Below are positions 32,160 to 43,470 of a stretch of DNA of 46,983 bases, piece after piece (position 1 is the first letter of the stretch; the number at the start of each line of letters is the position of its first letter). The stretch lies in contig WTXG01000273.1 in the NCBI GenBank assembly GCA_022496185.1, forward strand, positions 1 to 46,983, given 5' to 3'. The position numbers and the translations under genes are program-made. Source of the stretch: Multifurca ochricompacta. Its lineage: Eukaryota > Basidiomycota > Agaricomycetes > Russulales > Russulaceae. Below the pieces are notes generated by a model. That model saw nothing but the letters and a program-made list of their open reading frames with translations. It made no database searches and was not told where the DNA came from.

Positions 32160-35100
32160 ATGTCCCAATCAACACCCACAACTATTTCAAGTTCGAGCTT
32201 TCAATCCATTTTCGACACAGCATTGAAAGCATACAAGACCCGGACCGGGAAAGACATCGCCAAACATCCTCTATCAGCTAGACTTCAACTATGCAACTCT
32301 CCCGAGACCATTCTGGCCATTCTTAAAGAACAAGCTCAAGAATTCGATGAATCTCAGAGGGACAATGAACGACTGAACAAGTGGTTGAATCCAACTGTAA
32401 ATGTCCTCTATGCGTTTTCAGTGACGCTTAGCGAAGGCGTTGGTTTGGTAGCTCACATGACTTTGGCTTTCCCATGGCCTACAATCTAATGTGATTATAC
32501 AGGTGTTCTCTCCTGCAAAAGTCATATTTGCTGGCATCGGCGTCCTCCTTTTGGTAAGCCGATAACTTTGCACGGGTCACTGTGATAACGAAGTCTATTA
32601 GGCGGCAAAAGATGTTGGCGCCAGCCAAGAAACACTCGCAGAACTATTTGACAAAATTGGAAATTTTTTCAAACGGCTTGAGACATATGTTGAAGTTCCG
32701 CCAACAGAGGCGATGAGAGACGTGATCGTGAAGATCATGGTTGAGGTTTTTTGTATACTTACCATCGCGACAAGGGAGATTAAACAAGGGCAGACCAGTA
32801 CGTTTCTATTCTGAAATATGATTGTTAATTGATTTTTATTCAGAAAAATATTTGAAAAAGCTGGCGGGAAGGACGGATCTTGAAGATGCCTTGCAGAGGT
32901 TAAACAGGCTGACACAAGAAGAGGCTCAGATGTCAGCTGCACAAGTTTTGAAAATCGCTCATAGCGTGGACGTAAAAGTGGATGGTGTTGATTACAGAAT
33001 GAAGCTGGTCGATGGCAGGGTGCAGAGCATAGGCGATAAAGTGGAGGTCGTCGAAGAGAGGGCAGAGGTTATTGACGTCAGGGTGCAATGCGTTGATGAC
33101 AGGGTACAAGACGTAGACGACAAGGTGCAGCGCGTCGATGGCAGGGTGCAAGCCATTCATGACGGAGTAATCACCGTTGAGGATATGGTAAGCGCCGTTG
33201 ACCACAAAGTTAACCAAGTCATAAATGGTGAGTATGCCCTGTCGAACCAGTTGCCAGCGCCATCCTGAAACATCATTTCCGGTCAGATGGAAAAGAAACA
33301 AGAGTAGCAGTCCACCAAATAGCGAATGAGATGGGTGATCTAAACCGTTCGTGAATCCCAACCAAACTACCATTGAACTATATCAGCTCAATTAAACCTC
33401 ACACTTGCACAGGAAATCAACTTGGAGAAAGGCTTCGCAACTGGCTCTCTCCCCCAGATCCATCCATCAATTACAACATTGCACTTGGCGCTCACCACAA
33501 GGGGACTGCAGGATGGTTCACCCAAGGCGAGACTTTTATGGATTGGAAATCGTCTGGATCTCTATTGTGGATTCATGGAAAACGTATGTCATCTCCACTA
33601 TGAGTCAAATAATACCAACTTGCTGCCGTTTTCGCAGCGGGATCTGGAAAGAGTATCCTCAGGTACGTCGTTACCAACCAGTTCTGCCTGTTGAGCGTTA
33701 TAATGATTATCTATTAGTTCCGCAATCATCCAGGATATCGAGGCGATCTCCAATACCGGGTCAGGATTCATGGCTTACTTTTACTTTGACTTCAAGGACA
33801 CCGGAAAGCAGGATCCACATGCCCTTCTTACTTCTCTCCTTGTCCAACTTTGCGATCAGTCCGATCTCTTTGGCAACATTCTCTTTTCCTTTTTGTTGGG
33901 ACATCGTCGTGGATCTCAACAGCCCACAGACGGTGCACTTGCACAATGCCTCAAAGACATGCTCATGATTCCAGGGAAAGCTCCAATCTATCTTATTGTG
34001 GATGCACTTGACGAGTGCCCTAACACATCTGGCATGCCATCACCGCGCGAAAAGGCCATAGAAATATTGGAGGAATTGGTCCAATCGGACCTCCCAAATT
34101 TACGTCTATGTGTCACAAGTCGTCCAGAGATCGATATTCGAAATTCTCTTGAACCTCTCGCGTCTCACCGCATGTCAATCCACGACGAAAGTGGACAAAC
34201 GAAGGACATCATCGACTACGTCAGGTCTGTTGTTTATTCAGACAAGAAGATGCGGAGATGGCGGGAAGAAGATAAGAAAGTGGTCATCGAGGCGCTCTCA
34301 GAAAAAGCCGATGGAATGTAAGAAGGGTGTGTTCATAACTCAATGCAAGCTCTCATCGATTCACACAGGTTTCGATGGGTTTTCTGCCAACTGGAAACAC
34401 TACGTCATTGTCTCCCGCCGAGTGTTCGGCGTATTCTGGAGGAACTGCCGGAAAGCCTGGACGAGACATATGAACGAGTGCTTCGAGAAATAAACAAAGC
34501 AAACCGAGATCACGCACATCGTCTATTGCAATGCCTCACTGTTTCAGTTCAACCACTTAGCGTCGAGGATCTTGCAGAAGTCCTTGCGGTCGACTTCACC
34601 ACAGGGGTACCAAAAATTAACATTGACTGGCGTTGGGAAGATCAAGAAGAGGCAGTGCTCTCTGCATGCTCTAGTTTGATTGCAGTCATTGACAACGATG
34701 GTTCTCGAGTTATTCAATTCTCACACTTCTCTGTGAAGGAGTTCCTAACTTCGGATCGGCTGGCGGCGTCAAAGGGAGGCGTCTCGCGGTATCATATTCC
34801 CCTCCAGTCTGCGCATACTATCCTTGCGCAAGCTTGCCTTGGCGTCCTACTTCGGCTAGATGACCAGGTCGACGAAAAGAGTATTCGGAGAATTCCTTTG
34901 GTTGACTACGCGATTAGACACTGGATCGAGCACGCCGAGTTCGAGGACGTGCTATCAAATATAAAGGATGGGATCAACTTTTTCTTCGATGGACAGAAAC
35001 CACATCTTCTAGCATGTCTCCAGATACACGATGCAATTACAAGTTTGGCATGGGGGCTTCCTCAGTACGAGATGCCCCCAATGCAACCTGGAGCAGTCCC

Positions 35101-35623
35101 ATTATTTTATGCGGTTCTAACCGGATCTTGTGGCCTAGTTGAATACCTTGTTCGCAGGGATCCACAGCATATAAATTCCAAGGGAGGTCCATACGGTGCC
35201 CCGTTGCTCGCAGCAGTGTTCAACGATCACGCTGAGGTTTCATTCTCTTTGCTTGATCATGGCGCAGATTTAAATATCCGGGGGAGATGGGGGCAGACAC
35301 CACTGCATCGAGCATCAATAAGGGCCCATCTTCAAATTATGCGGCGTCTACTCGACCTTGGTGCGGATGTGGACGCCGTAGACGCGTATCAACACACTCC
35401 CCTACATCGGTTAGCGCACTATGGATACCTTGATCCTGCCCGAGAACTTCTTAAATACAATGCGGATGTCAACGCCAAAGATGATCAAGGCAGGACGCCA
35501 TTAAATCTCGCATCAGAACGTGGACATACCTCATTCATCCGGTTATTACTGGAGCATGGCGCCAGTGGGAGTACTCGCGAAGACAACGATAGGACTCCAA
35601 ATCAAGTTGCATCGATAGGGTAA
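32160..35623 (+). CDS. STAND copy E: Goodbye - coiled coil - NACHT - ankyrin NLR-like protein
   Basis: I infer nine exons: 32160-32447, 32503-32553, 32602-32797, 32844-33227, 33287-33346, 33413-33583, 33638-33662, 33718-34317 and 34369-35623. All are in phase and give 1009 codons. The ATG at 32160 (MSQSTP) was chosen over the in-frame upstream ATG at 32085 because it aligns with the starts of B and C. Motifs include Goodbye-type WLNPTVNVLYAFSVTL and VFSPAKVIFAGIGVLLL, twelve VDDRVQx heptads, Walker A GKPGSGKS across an intron, LIVDALDECPN, TSRPEIDI and LPESLDETYERVLREINKAN. About six ankyrin repeats end in NDRTPNQVASIG. It differs from B and C in a shorter coiled coil and in several winged-helix and ankyrin residues, so it is the more distant intact paralogue. 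Its intron after the Walker A exon starts GT. Function is inferred from architecture only. Confidence 0.92.
32970..33220 (+). repeat. 21-nt tandem repeat coding coiled-coil heptads (copy E)
   Basis: Twelve heptad units (VDGRVQS, IGDKVEV, VDDRVQD, VDDKVQR and so on), three fewer than copy B. The coding exon is exactly 63 nt shorter than that of B, which equals three units. Confidence 0.9.
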
Positions 35624-36329
35624 CGGCAGGCGATTCAGCAATCACTAATCGAGCACGCTGCTGGATGAGCACATAGTGCTGGTCACTTGAAGATGGAAGG
35701 TCCCACATATTTATATCTCTTAATCTTATTATGAAATGCAGAGAGGGAACCTACTTGTCCATACAGTATCGTGTAGTCAAGGAGGTTGTCGAAAATAATG
35801 AATGTACTACGTTAAGCAAGCAAGGGTTCAGCGGGAGCAACTGGTTGAGGTAAGCTGGTGAACTGTGGGCTGCGATTGTCATTCTAAAAATTTTGAACAA
35901 ATCGCGCATGTCCACGTCGTCGATTTTGAGTGGAAAATGGCTCCCGTGCCAGTGCGCGAATGTTCTGAAGAGAAACAGAACAAGCAACATACCAAAAAAA
36001 AAGTTTATTCATATGCCGCTTGGAACTTCGTCAATCAGCGCCTTGTTCCCCAACTCAATATCTCGTCATTTGGCAAGCGAACGGATTGCACCATGTGCAC
36101 ATGAGTCCGAGTAGAGCTCTTCGGCTTGATTCTAGCGTTTAATGATATCCAACGTTTTGCGCCGGAACCGTCTTGTCCTACTTGACCTTGTATTTGACGC
36201 TTTGCAGACTTGTGAGCTATGGATCCATCAGCAACACAATTGAACGAAAGAGAGATTGTGCTGTGCGTCTTTCTTCCCCCAGATCAGGTCAATTACTTTA
36301 CTCGTGCATTATATGTGATTTGTAGAGAG
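35624..36329. other. Intergenic region without a supported gene
   Basis: This is the 3' flank of copy E, followed by short open frames without recognisable domains. I see nothing else. Confidence 0.5.
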
Positions 36330-36545
36330 ACCAAGTTAAAGGAGTGTTATGAAGCAGAAGAGGATGAATTTGGATGAAAGGAGACAAGTAATAAAACCAG
36401 GCAAAAAGACGGACGGAGAGGTGAAAACGGAGAGGTGAAAACCTGACTGGCAAATAAAGAAAGGAGCCAGGAATGGACGGGCAGGCGGCCCGGAACGCGC
36501 TGAAGGTTTTTCATGCTCAACGCCTGAGTCATCCTTACACTGTCC
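36330..36545 (-). repeat. Dispersed repeat R1, inverted copy
   Basis: Read on the minus strand, this matches 9831-10080: the GCGTTGAGC start, CAGGTTTTCACCTCTCC, TTGTCTCCTTTCATCC, AATTCATCCTCTTCTGCTTC and a TCTCTCTACAAATCACATAT end. It directly abuts the STAND remnant at 36547, so repeat and gene relic may have been joined by one rearrangement. Confidence 0.8.
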
Positions 36546-36546
36546 T

Positions 36547-37265
36547 ACTCGACGAAGAGAGCATCAAGACCTTCCCTCTGGCGAATATGCCACTCAACAT
36601 CGGGCCACACATGCTTATTCGAGAGCATGTATTCACACATAAGTTATGAAATCGATCGATTATATTTTTGATCCGGAGAAGCCACACACCTTACTGCACG
36701 GCTCTAGTTGTGGGCCGACCATCGATGTCTGACATACGCCCGCCTCAGCCTGAAGCAGTTCCTCTGTACTACGCTGTCAAACTTGTATTTCGTGACCTAG
36801 TAGAACAACTTGCTCTGAAGCACCCAGAGCATCTAAATGCTAGGGATCTATTTTATAGGTCTCCTTTACACACAGCTTTAGAAGAGGGGCGTATCGAGGC
36901 TTCATGGTTATTATTCAAGTTTGGCGCAGATGTAAACATTCGAGGCACCCTCGGTTGGACTCCACTACAAATCTCATCGCAAGACGGGCGCCTTGGCATC
37001 ATGCAGTGGCTGCCCGAAAGTGGCGCGGATGCGAGTGCTTAAACAGACTACAGATGGACTCCACTCCATCTGGCAGTGTTCACCGGGAGGCCGGAGGTCT
37101 GTCTGACGCTTCTTGTGCAACACCGCTGGAGCAAGCGCTGATCTTTGGCCGCCTCGAATGTATGCGATTATTACCGGAACATAGTGCAGACCCGAACGCA
37201 TTAACCCTTCTCCATCAAGCATCAGGTCTGCGAAATGTAGAGGCAGTGGAACGCTTCACTATTAC
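36547..37265 (+). pseudogene. STAND remnant G: winged-helix end and ankyrin repeats
   Basis: The relic starts LLDEESIKTFPLA, matching DDQVDEESMKGIPLADYA of the intact copies. It then shifts frame to YATQHRATHAY, crosses stops, and reads VMKSIDYIFDPEKPHTLLHG, matching the DAIDFFFDGDKPHL region. PEAVPLYYAVKLVFRDLVEQ and FGADVNIRGTLGWTPLQISS follow as ankyrin repeats, then a stop at 37040. TDYRWTPLHLAVFTGRPEVC and a further shift come next. At least four breaks are present. It is the most diverged copy, therefore probably the oldest. Confidence 0.8.
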
Positions 37266-37269
37266 GTAG

Positions 37270-38276
37270 TCAGAATAAAACCCTAGGGTTAAGCATATGT
37301 AATACACCACTTAAAATAAGCTGTAGGGACATGAAATAAAGGAATGACAGCGTGGAGTTGTCTCCAAATCTTGTTCTGATGCATTTTATAAGTTCGCAAA
37401 ACAAACCTAAGAGCCAGTCGGAGTTTTGGTCCTCCCGCGATTTGCTAAAGTGGACGGTGTCAGAGTTCATAATTATTAATGAGCGTTGTTCGCTTATCGT
37501 CTCCGAGTATCTCGGAATGTTGCCATGTGTACAGATTTAGAGCAACAAGAAGCATCATTCTGATGCTGAGAGAAGGAATCATACAAATTACGGGAGCAAA
37601 GATATTGCACATCACATCACATCCTAGAACCGCGGGCTGCTTCCATTCTGTACTCAGCCACATGTCATCTCTCAGGGAGCTAGCCGTTGTTGTAAGGAGT
37701 AAAGGGAATTAAAACGCAGCCTTTTCAGGTGTGCGTGCAAGTGTCAGTTGGTACGTCGATCAGCAAAGACGAGGTAAATGGACTCATAAACATCCAAACC
37801 AGAAAACTTGTGATTCGTAAATGATATTTATACGCCGGCCTGACCGTGCGAAGGTGCCAAGCCTCACATGAGCGGTGAATGAAGGCCGCTGCGGCCCACA
37901 TTAATTAATGTTACGCGGGGTTACGTGTGTAAGTGTTCACTGGGATATCCAGAGCGGGATGTTGTTGCGTGGCGAGGTGAAGAAAATGCCCGACCACCTT
38001 TACCCACGCATCTCCTGAAAATTTCTTTCTTTTTATGTCTTTCCAAATACTATGCTATGTGACATTTGCATCAATTTTCAAAAGACTTGATCTTAGCCAC
38101 TCAAAGGAAAACAAAATCTCAGGACAGAAGTCACTCAAAGGCTCTAGAAGAGCTTCTAGACAGGAAAGAACGAAAGGCTGTGATTTAATGCAGCTAGCTG
38201 TATAACAAAATCCAAAAGAATGACGTCTTTTTTTGAGGGGGTATATATCCCCCGACCGGTGATTGTGCACTTTTAA
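37270..38276. other. Intergenic region without a supported gene
   Basis: Short open frames only. This is the 3' flank of the GH3 relic on the minus strand. I see nothing I can support as a gene. Confidence 0.5.
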
Positions 38277-41200
38277 TCAAAGGGGTATGGTGCCTTTCAA
38301 CCTGAAGTCCCGACTGCTCGCTCCAACCGAGAGCGAAAACGATCCCGAGGAGCGGATCCACGATTGACTGACGACGTCCCATATCGACAAGTCATACCTG
38401 GAAAGCGTAATCGTGACGCGCTGCGCCTGACCAGGCTGCAACTCAACGTCCGTAAACCCGCGCAGGACAGACGGGGGCTCGCCTGCACGAGCAGGGAAGT
38501 GCAGATACAACTGTGGTATCTAATCAACCGAATTCAATTTCGTCAGATCTTTAGTTTTTTTTGCGTGGACGGGGTGGTGGTGGTGATGGTGGCGGTGGTG
38601 GTGGTGAAGGAATGACGCAACGCACCTCAGTCCCAGCGACCTTACCAGCGTTTTGCACCGTGAAGGACACCTCGAACGCCGGACGATGCAACCAAAGCGC
38701 TGTTGACGCCCCGACGACCTGAGGGCTTGGCTTTCCTGCTGCCCAATTCGCTTCAAACGATTTGTCTTGGTCAGGGCTACCTCCAACCGCGTTGATCGAC
38801 AGGTCGGTGTATTTGAACGTCGTATAGGACAACCCAAAACCGAACTCGAAGCGCGGTACGATGTTCGCGGCATCAAAGTGTCGGTAATCAATAAACAACC
38901 TATTAAAAAAATAAAGCCCCAGGCGCGGGAGCCAACGTGAGTTGCGCGGATTGGCCGTAGATGGAGAGACGCACCCCTCAGTATAGGTGATGTCGAGGAT
39001 CTGGTTGCCAGTACCGCCAGTGGCCAGCTGCGCAGAATAGTCGCTCGGAGACTTGGCGATGGTGTACGGCAAGCGGCCGCTCGGGTTCACGTCCCCATAC
39101 AGAATATCAACGAGCGCGTTACCCGCCTCGGTACCGGCAAGCCCAGCCCAGACGACGGCTGTAACGTTCGGATGGTCAATCCAAGGATCGACAATGACTG
39201 GGCCAACCGAATTCACGACGACGATCGTGTTTTTATTCTGCGCTGCAACTGCCTTGACCAACGCGTCGCCGTTGTGCCATGCAGTAAGGTTATTCCTATG
39301 AGACACCGGATGATACACCCGAATTGAGTGTCAGAACGAGCATGGAAGGTAAAGAAGGGGTCACGCACCTATCACCGGCGTTGCCGTCCACGGTGATATA
39401 TCCTCACCTGAATCAGACTGCACGAAAACGATAGCCACTTCTTTTGTACAGCAGCGTTTGCCGCGCCCACGAGGTTAAAGTCATTGAAATACCAAGAGAA
39501 CGACGTGTGATCCTTGCGTGCGCGAGCCTGAAGCGCCTCGTATGGCTATCGCAACGGAAAATTTGCTATGAGCGCTTGCCAAATCGCACGAACCCTCAAT
39601 AGAGGAAACACGAGATGCGCACCGAAATTAGGTAAGTGAACCATGCCGTTCTGTGTCGTTCCCATGTGAACCAATTGCACAACACGTGAAAGTCCAAGAC
39701 ATATAAGTACTTACCCGGACCCCATCCCATAGCCAGGGTGCCATCGACACCTCCCTGGTCGCCGAACTCATTCGGCCCTGCGACATGCGCTGGGGCCGCA
39801 TCAGAGCCAATGAGCACAAGCCTGCGGGGCTTCTTGAGCGGAAGGGCGCCGTTCACGTTCTTCAGCAGCACAGCGCTAGCAGCGCCGATCTCTCGTACAA
39901 GAGCCCCGTGGTTATCCTGCACGTCCACGTGCTCATTCGTCGCCTCATCGAGCGACTGGAACGCGTTGAAATTCGTCTTCGGGTAATTGGGCGAGTCTTG
40001 GCCGAGGAGGTACCACGCCGCGAGTATGCGAGTTGCCATATCGTCCACGCGGGCCTCGGGGATGGTGTTATTCTGCACGTATGCGGTGAGGTTCGCACCA
40101 AAGTACGATGTCCCCGAGTTGAAGGTGATGTCCCGGGCATGGTCATGTCCAGCCCAGTGATCGCACTAATCGTCGAGTGTTGCGCGGACCAATCCGACAT
40201 GACAAATCCTTGGAAGCCAAATTCATGCTTGAGAATGCCGTTCAGCGTGCTGTTGTTCTCGCAGGCATACGTGCCATTGACAGATTATAAGAACACATGA
40301 TGGAGGCGACGCCAGCCATGACACTGCGCAAGAATGGCGCGGCATAATCTCGTGTTGCGTGCGGTCGTCGACGTTCGAGCTTGACTGAGTGCGTCGGTTC
40401 TCCTGCTCACTATACTCGCGAATTCAGCTATCGGTGCTTCACCTGAAGTACAATGACTGCTCACTTGTTGATGTAGTGCTTTGCGCACGCCTGCACGCCC
40501 GCAGACTGTAGACCAAGGATCGTCTCATACGCCCCAGTACTCGCAAGGAACGGGTCAGCGCCGAAGCCTTCCCAGTTGCGTCCTCCCTGGGCAATACGAC
40601 CCAAATTCATCATGGACCAAGCGCGATGTTGACCCCCTTGCCCACATGTTCTTGGCCCATTGCAACCCCGCGCGCGCGAAGCAATGAGCGCTTCCATCTG
40701 GTATTGTACGAGTTAGCATCATTTCTGCTCTGTCCATATCGAGTTAGCTAAGTCTCACGTGGTCGCAGCATTGATGGCAGCCGGGAAGGCAGTCGCGAAA
40801 TCCGCAAGGCGCACTCCCAGTGGTGAGTCCTCGAGGCAAAGACCAGGGAAGTCGCCAACGGCAGGGGTATTCCCGACGCAACGACCACCCTGCCAGCCCA
40901 CTCCAGTGGTGATATTGACCTTTTGCTCGAGCGTAAAAGTGGCAACCTGAAGTAATCACGTGGCGTCAATTACCCGATCCGATCCGGGAACATATTGTCA
41001 GGGTCAGGTGACCGCGACGCATATCACGGTCGTGGTCGTGAGGAGAAAGAGAAGATGATTGTTGAATAATTGAGAACATCAACTCGCATCATGGGCGCAT
41101 CTCTCCCACTCCGCTCTCATGACCAATTGATTGGTTGCATGCACCAGCCTCATGGCACGATCGCGAGCAATGGTCTGATGATGCAACGTGTTGCATGCAA

Positions 41201-41733
41201 AAAAAGGTGACTCAAGTAGTGGTTACTAACCTTGGCTTTTGCCTTTTTGTACGCAGCAGCCCAAGCTGGGGCTATGTCAGGGACGAGAGCAGAATTTTGG
41301 ACGGACGGAGGATTCTTAGGTGAAGTCAAAGGGTAGACACCCGGGATGGGAGGCTCAGAAGATGGCGACGGGAAGGGCACAAAGGGGTATGACGTAATGG
41401 AATGCCGGACGGCAGCGGCTGAGTTAGGACACCAGTCGTAGATGTTGAAGTTGATGACGATACCAGAGACGAAGTGACTGAGGACGAAGTCCCGCTACTG
41501 GTTGTAGGTAAGCTGGCCGAGCTGGAAGACGGTGAAGAAAGGACAGGTGACGAAGGTGACGACGATGATGACGACGGCGATGACAATGTACCACTCGAGG
41601 AAGTCGCCGGTGAGGAGGATGGGCTCAATGAGAGGGACAGTGACGACGAGGACGAGGGTGATGAGGATGCAGTGGAAGACGCACTAAGGGTACGCCCTGC
41701 ACCCAATAGAACAAAAAGGATGGATGGCCGCAT
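38277..41733 (-). pseudogene. GH3 beta-glucosidase, secreted type, with many frameshifts
   Basis: The intact family hydrolyses terminal beta-glucosyl residues outside the cell. The start is MRPSILFVLLGAG (signal peptide) followed by a long Ser/Thr-rich linker. Then come [85 protein letters not shown] with the SDW nucleophile Asp, [66 protein letters not shown] and a fibronectin-III-like end (PPSVLRGFTDVELQPGQ, GASSRDF), stop at 38279. Introns are recognisable, but single bases are missing near 40615 (GP|MMN), 40350 (HEI|YAAP), 40275, 40140 (MPG|D), 39445 and 39410, and the linker shifts frame near 41420. It cannot be translated as it stands. Domain order and length are otherwise complete, so the decay is recent, or the sequence here has indel errors. 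Confidence 0.88.
38572..38611 (-). repeat. Trinucleotide repeat in a GH3 intron
   Basis: GGT/GAT/GCG units (CCACCA-type on the coding strand) lie within the last intron of the GH3 relic and give a spurious His/Pro-rich reading. Confidence 0.8.
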
Positions 41734-43250
41734 GAATGCGGAGTGGGTGAACAAGTGGAAGCCGAAGGGAAGGAGGGAGGGGGAAAGGGTATTGGACCAC
41801 CAGATCACAAGTTGGGGTAAAAAAGTATCAGCTTAAGCGTCGCTTTAAGAGCGTTGAGAAGCGCGTCCTCATGCTAAAGCATTGTCGGGCAACTATACTA
41901 ACTAAAAGTCAATGAAAAAGAATGTTATGGAAGCGAGGAACGGCGAAGCATCTGCCTTCTACTTCTACAAGAATATCCTCCTTCCCCCTCCCCGATCCAA
42001 TCAAACGCACCCAACATCACATGTGCTTCCTTTTCTCCATCCCGTAAGATGTACCTTTCTCGAACTAACGGCAAAACGGCTTCACGAGCGAGATTTTAAG
42101 ACAATCCACTCCGTACGGTGTGATTCCTCATCGCGTGAGTAGGTCAGTCGTGGCGCCCGGGCGCCATCGGGCCGCCGCCAACGCAATTTGGGAGGGCACA
42201 CTCATATTTTCTCATCGTATTTTCTTTTTCCCCTGTCAACCTTAAATAAAATGATGGGGACTGTTGAACTCGACCGAGAGGATGAGATGGTAAGAAAGAA
42301 GAGAGAGAAAGCGCAAGCGCGAACGCAGGCGGTATACCACGCGGTGGAGGACCAACCAGTCGCATGATCGCATAATTACATTTTCTTTTCTTAAAACTTG
42401 ACAAAGGGGACAAATACCGGAATGACGTGGAGCTCCGTCAAACTAATTAAAGTATTACCTTAAAATGGATATGCTGAGAGGGGTGGGTGAATGAGTACAG
42501 GTGTGAGTCCACTGGTTTGCGCGGGTACTGTATCTCACTACGGCCCATGTGACTACCAAAAGTACGGTCAGGAAGCGCATCTAAGAGTCCCTGGCTAGCA
42601 ATGTCCCCACGTATAACCACGCAAACCCCTCCCCAAACCCACGAAAGGAAGCAATGATGCCTCAGCACGTGAACGCCGATATAAGTCCTTTAATCCTGTG
42701 ATCCCTATCTCTGCACCCGAACAACTAAGCAGGGGCAGGCGTCGACGTGGCCGGACTGAAACATAAATGACATAGTCATCATGCCCAGGTTTCCTGTTCG
42801 TTTTGGCGCATTGTTACACGGGCCATTTACCCGTCGGTGTGGATTCGCTTTAGTGCCGTAGTCATCGGACTTAGAAGTGAATTATTTCCCATGGTTCGAG
42901 GCTTCTTAGACATTTTTCGAATGGGGGAACTGAACTTCGGGGATAGCCATATTAACATCCTCGGGGATCGGACGCTAGTGGACGGTTGTTGTCGTCGAAT
43001 TCACCATGTACCAGTCCAACAAGTTGGAAGTAGGCCACCTTTCTGTAGCCAATGTGTGTCTTTCCGTGAGTGTGACCTTTCACGTGGATTGTGAAAAGCA
43101 AAATGTGGGAATTGAAGACTGCAATCCTACGATGACACGACAGTCAATCGTATTGTGCTCTCCCCTAGCAGCCCGCATATAACTCCATCATTCTGTTGAC
43201 ACGACCTCCACTCTATGGTACAAGTTATTGGGAACTTATGAACGAAGATT
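41734..43250. other. Intergenic region without a supported gene
   Basis: Short open frames such as 42837-43094 have no domain I recognise. From about 43255 the sequence matches the 3' flank of STAND copy B (inverted). I see nothing else. Confidence 0.5.
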
Positions 43251-43470
43251 GGCTACAACCCTAGTGAGACACTCCAATACACAAAAGGGTGTCAAAGCAA
43301 ATGTGTGATAAAAACCCAGTCTAGTCGTGATTTTTGTCGCGCTTGATTGAAACTAAGGAGACATGGATCACAAATAAAGCACAAATCATATGCCCTATCT
43401 CATCCAAACATTAACCCAGTCGATATCTTGAATGAAAACTATCTTATCTTGACCTATGTTGGATCGTGCC

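Noticed and set aside
38085..38098. Minus-strand GGCTAAGATCAAGT, like the 5' part of U2 snRNA
   Set aside because: The match is about 14 nt; the next conserved part (GTAGTATCTG) does not follow and the upstream bases fit only loosely. It is too short to call a U2 gene or pseudogene.
41474..41836. Plus-strand frame rich in Asp and Glu (GDEGDDDDDDGDD)
   Set aside because: It is the complement of the Ser/Thr-rich linker of the GH3 gene. The minus strand has the signal peptide and the GH3 continuation.
42144..42668. Open frames 42144-42413 and 42447-42668 on the minus strand
   Set aside because: They are short, with no domain or splice pattern and no similarity to other features in the window.
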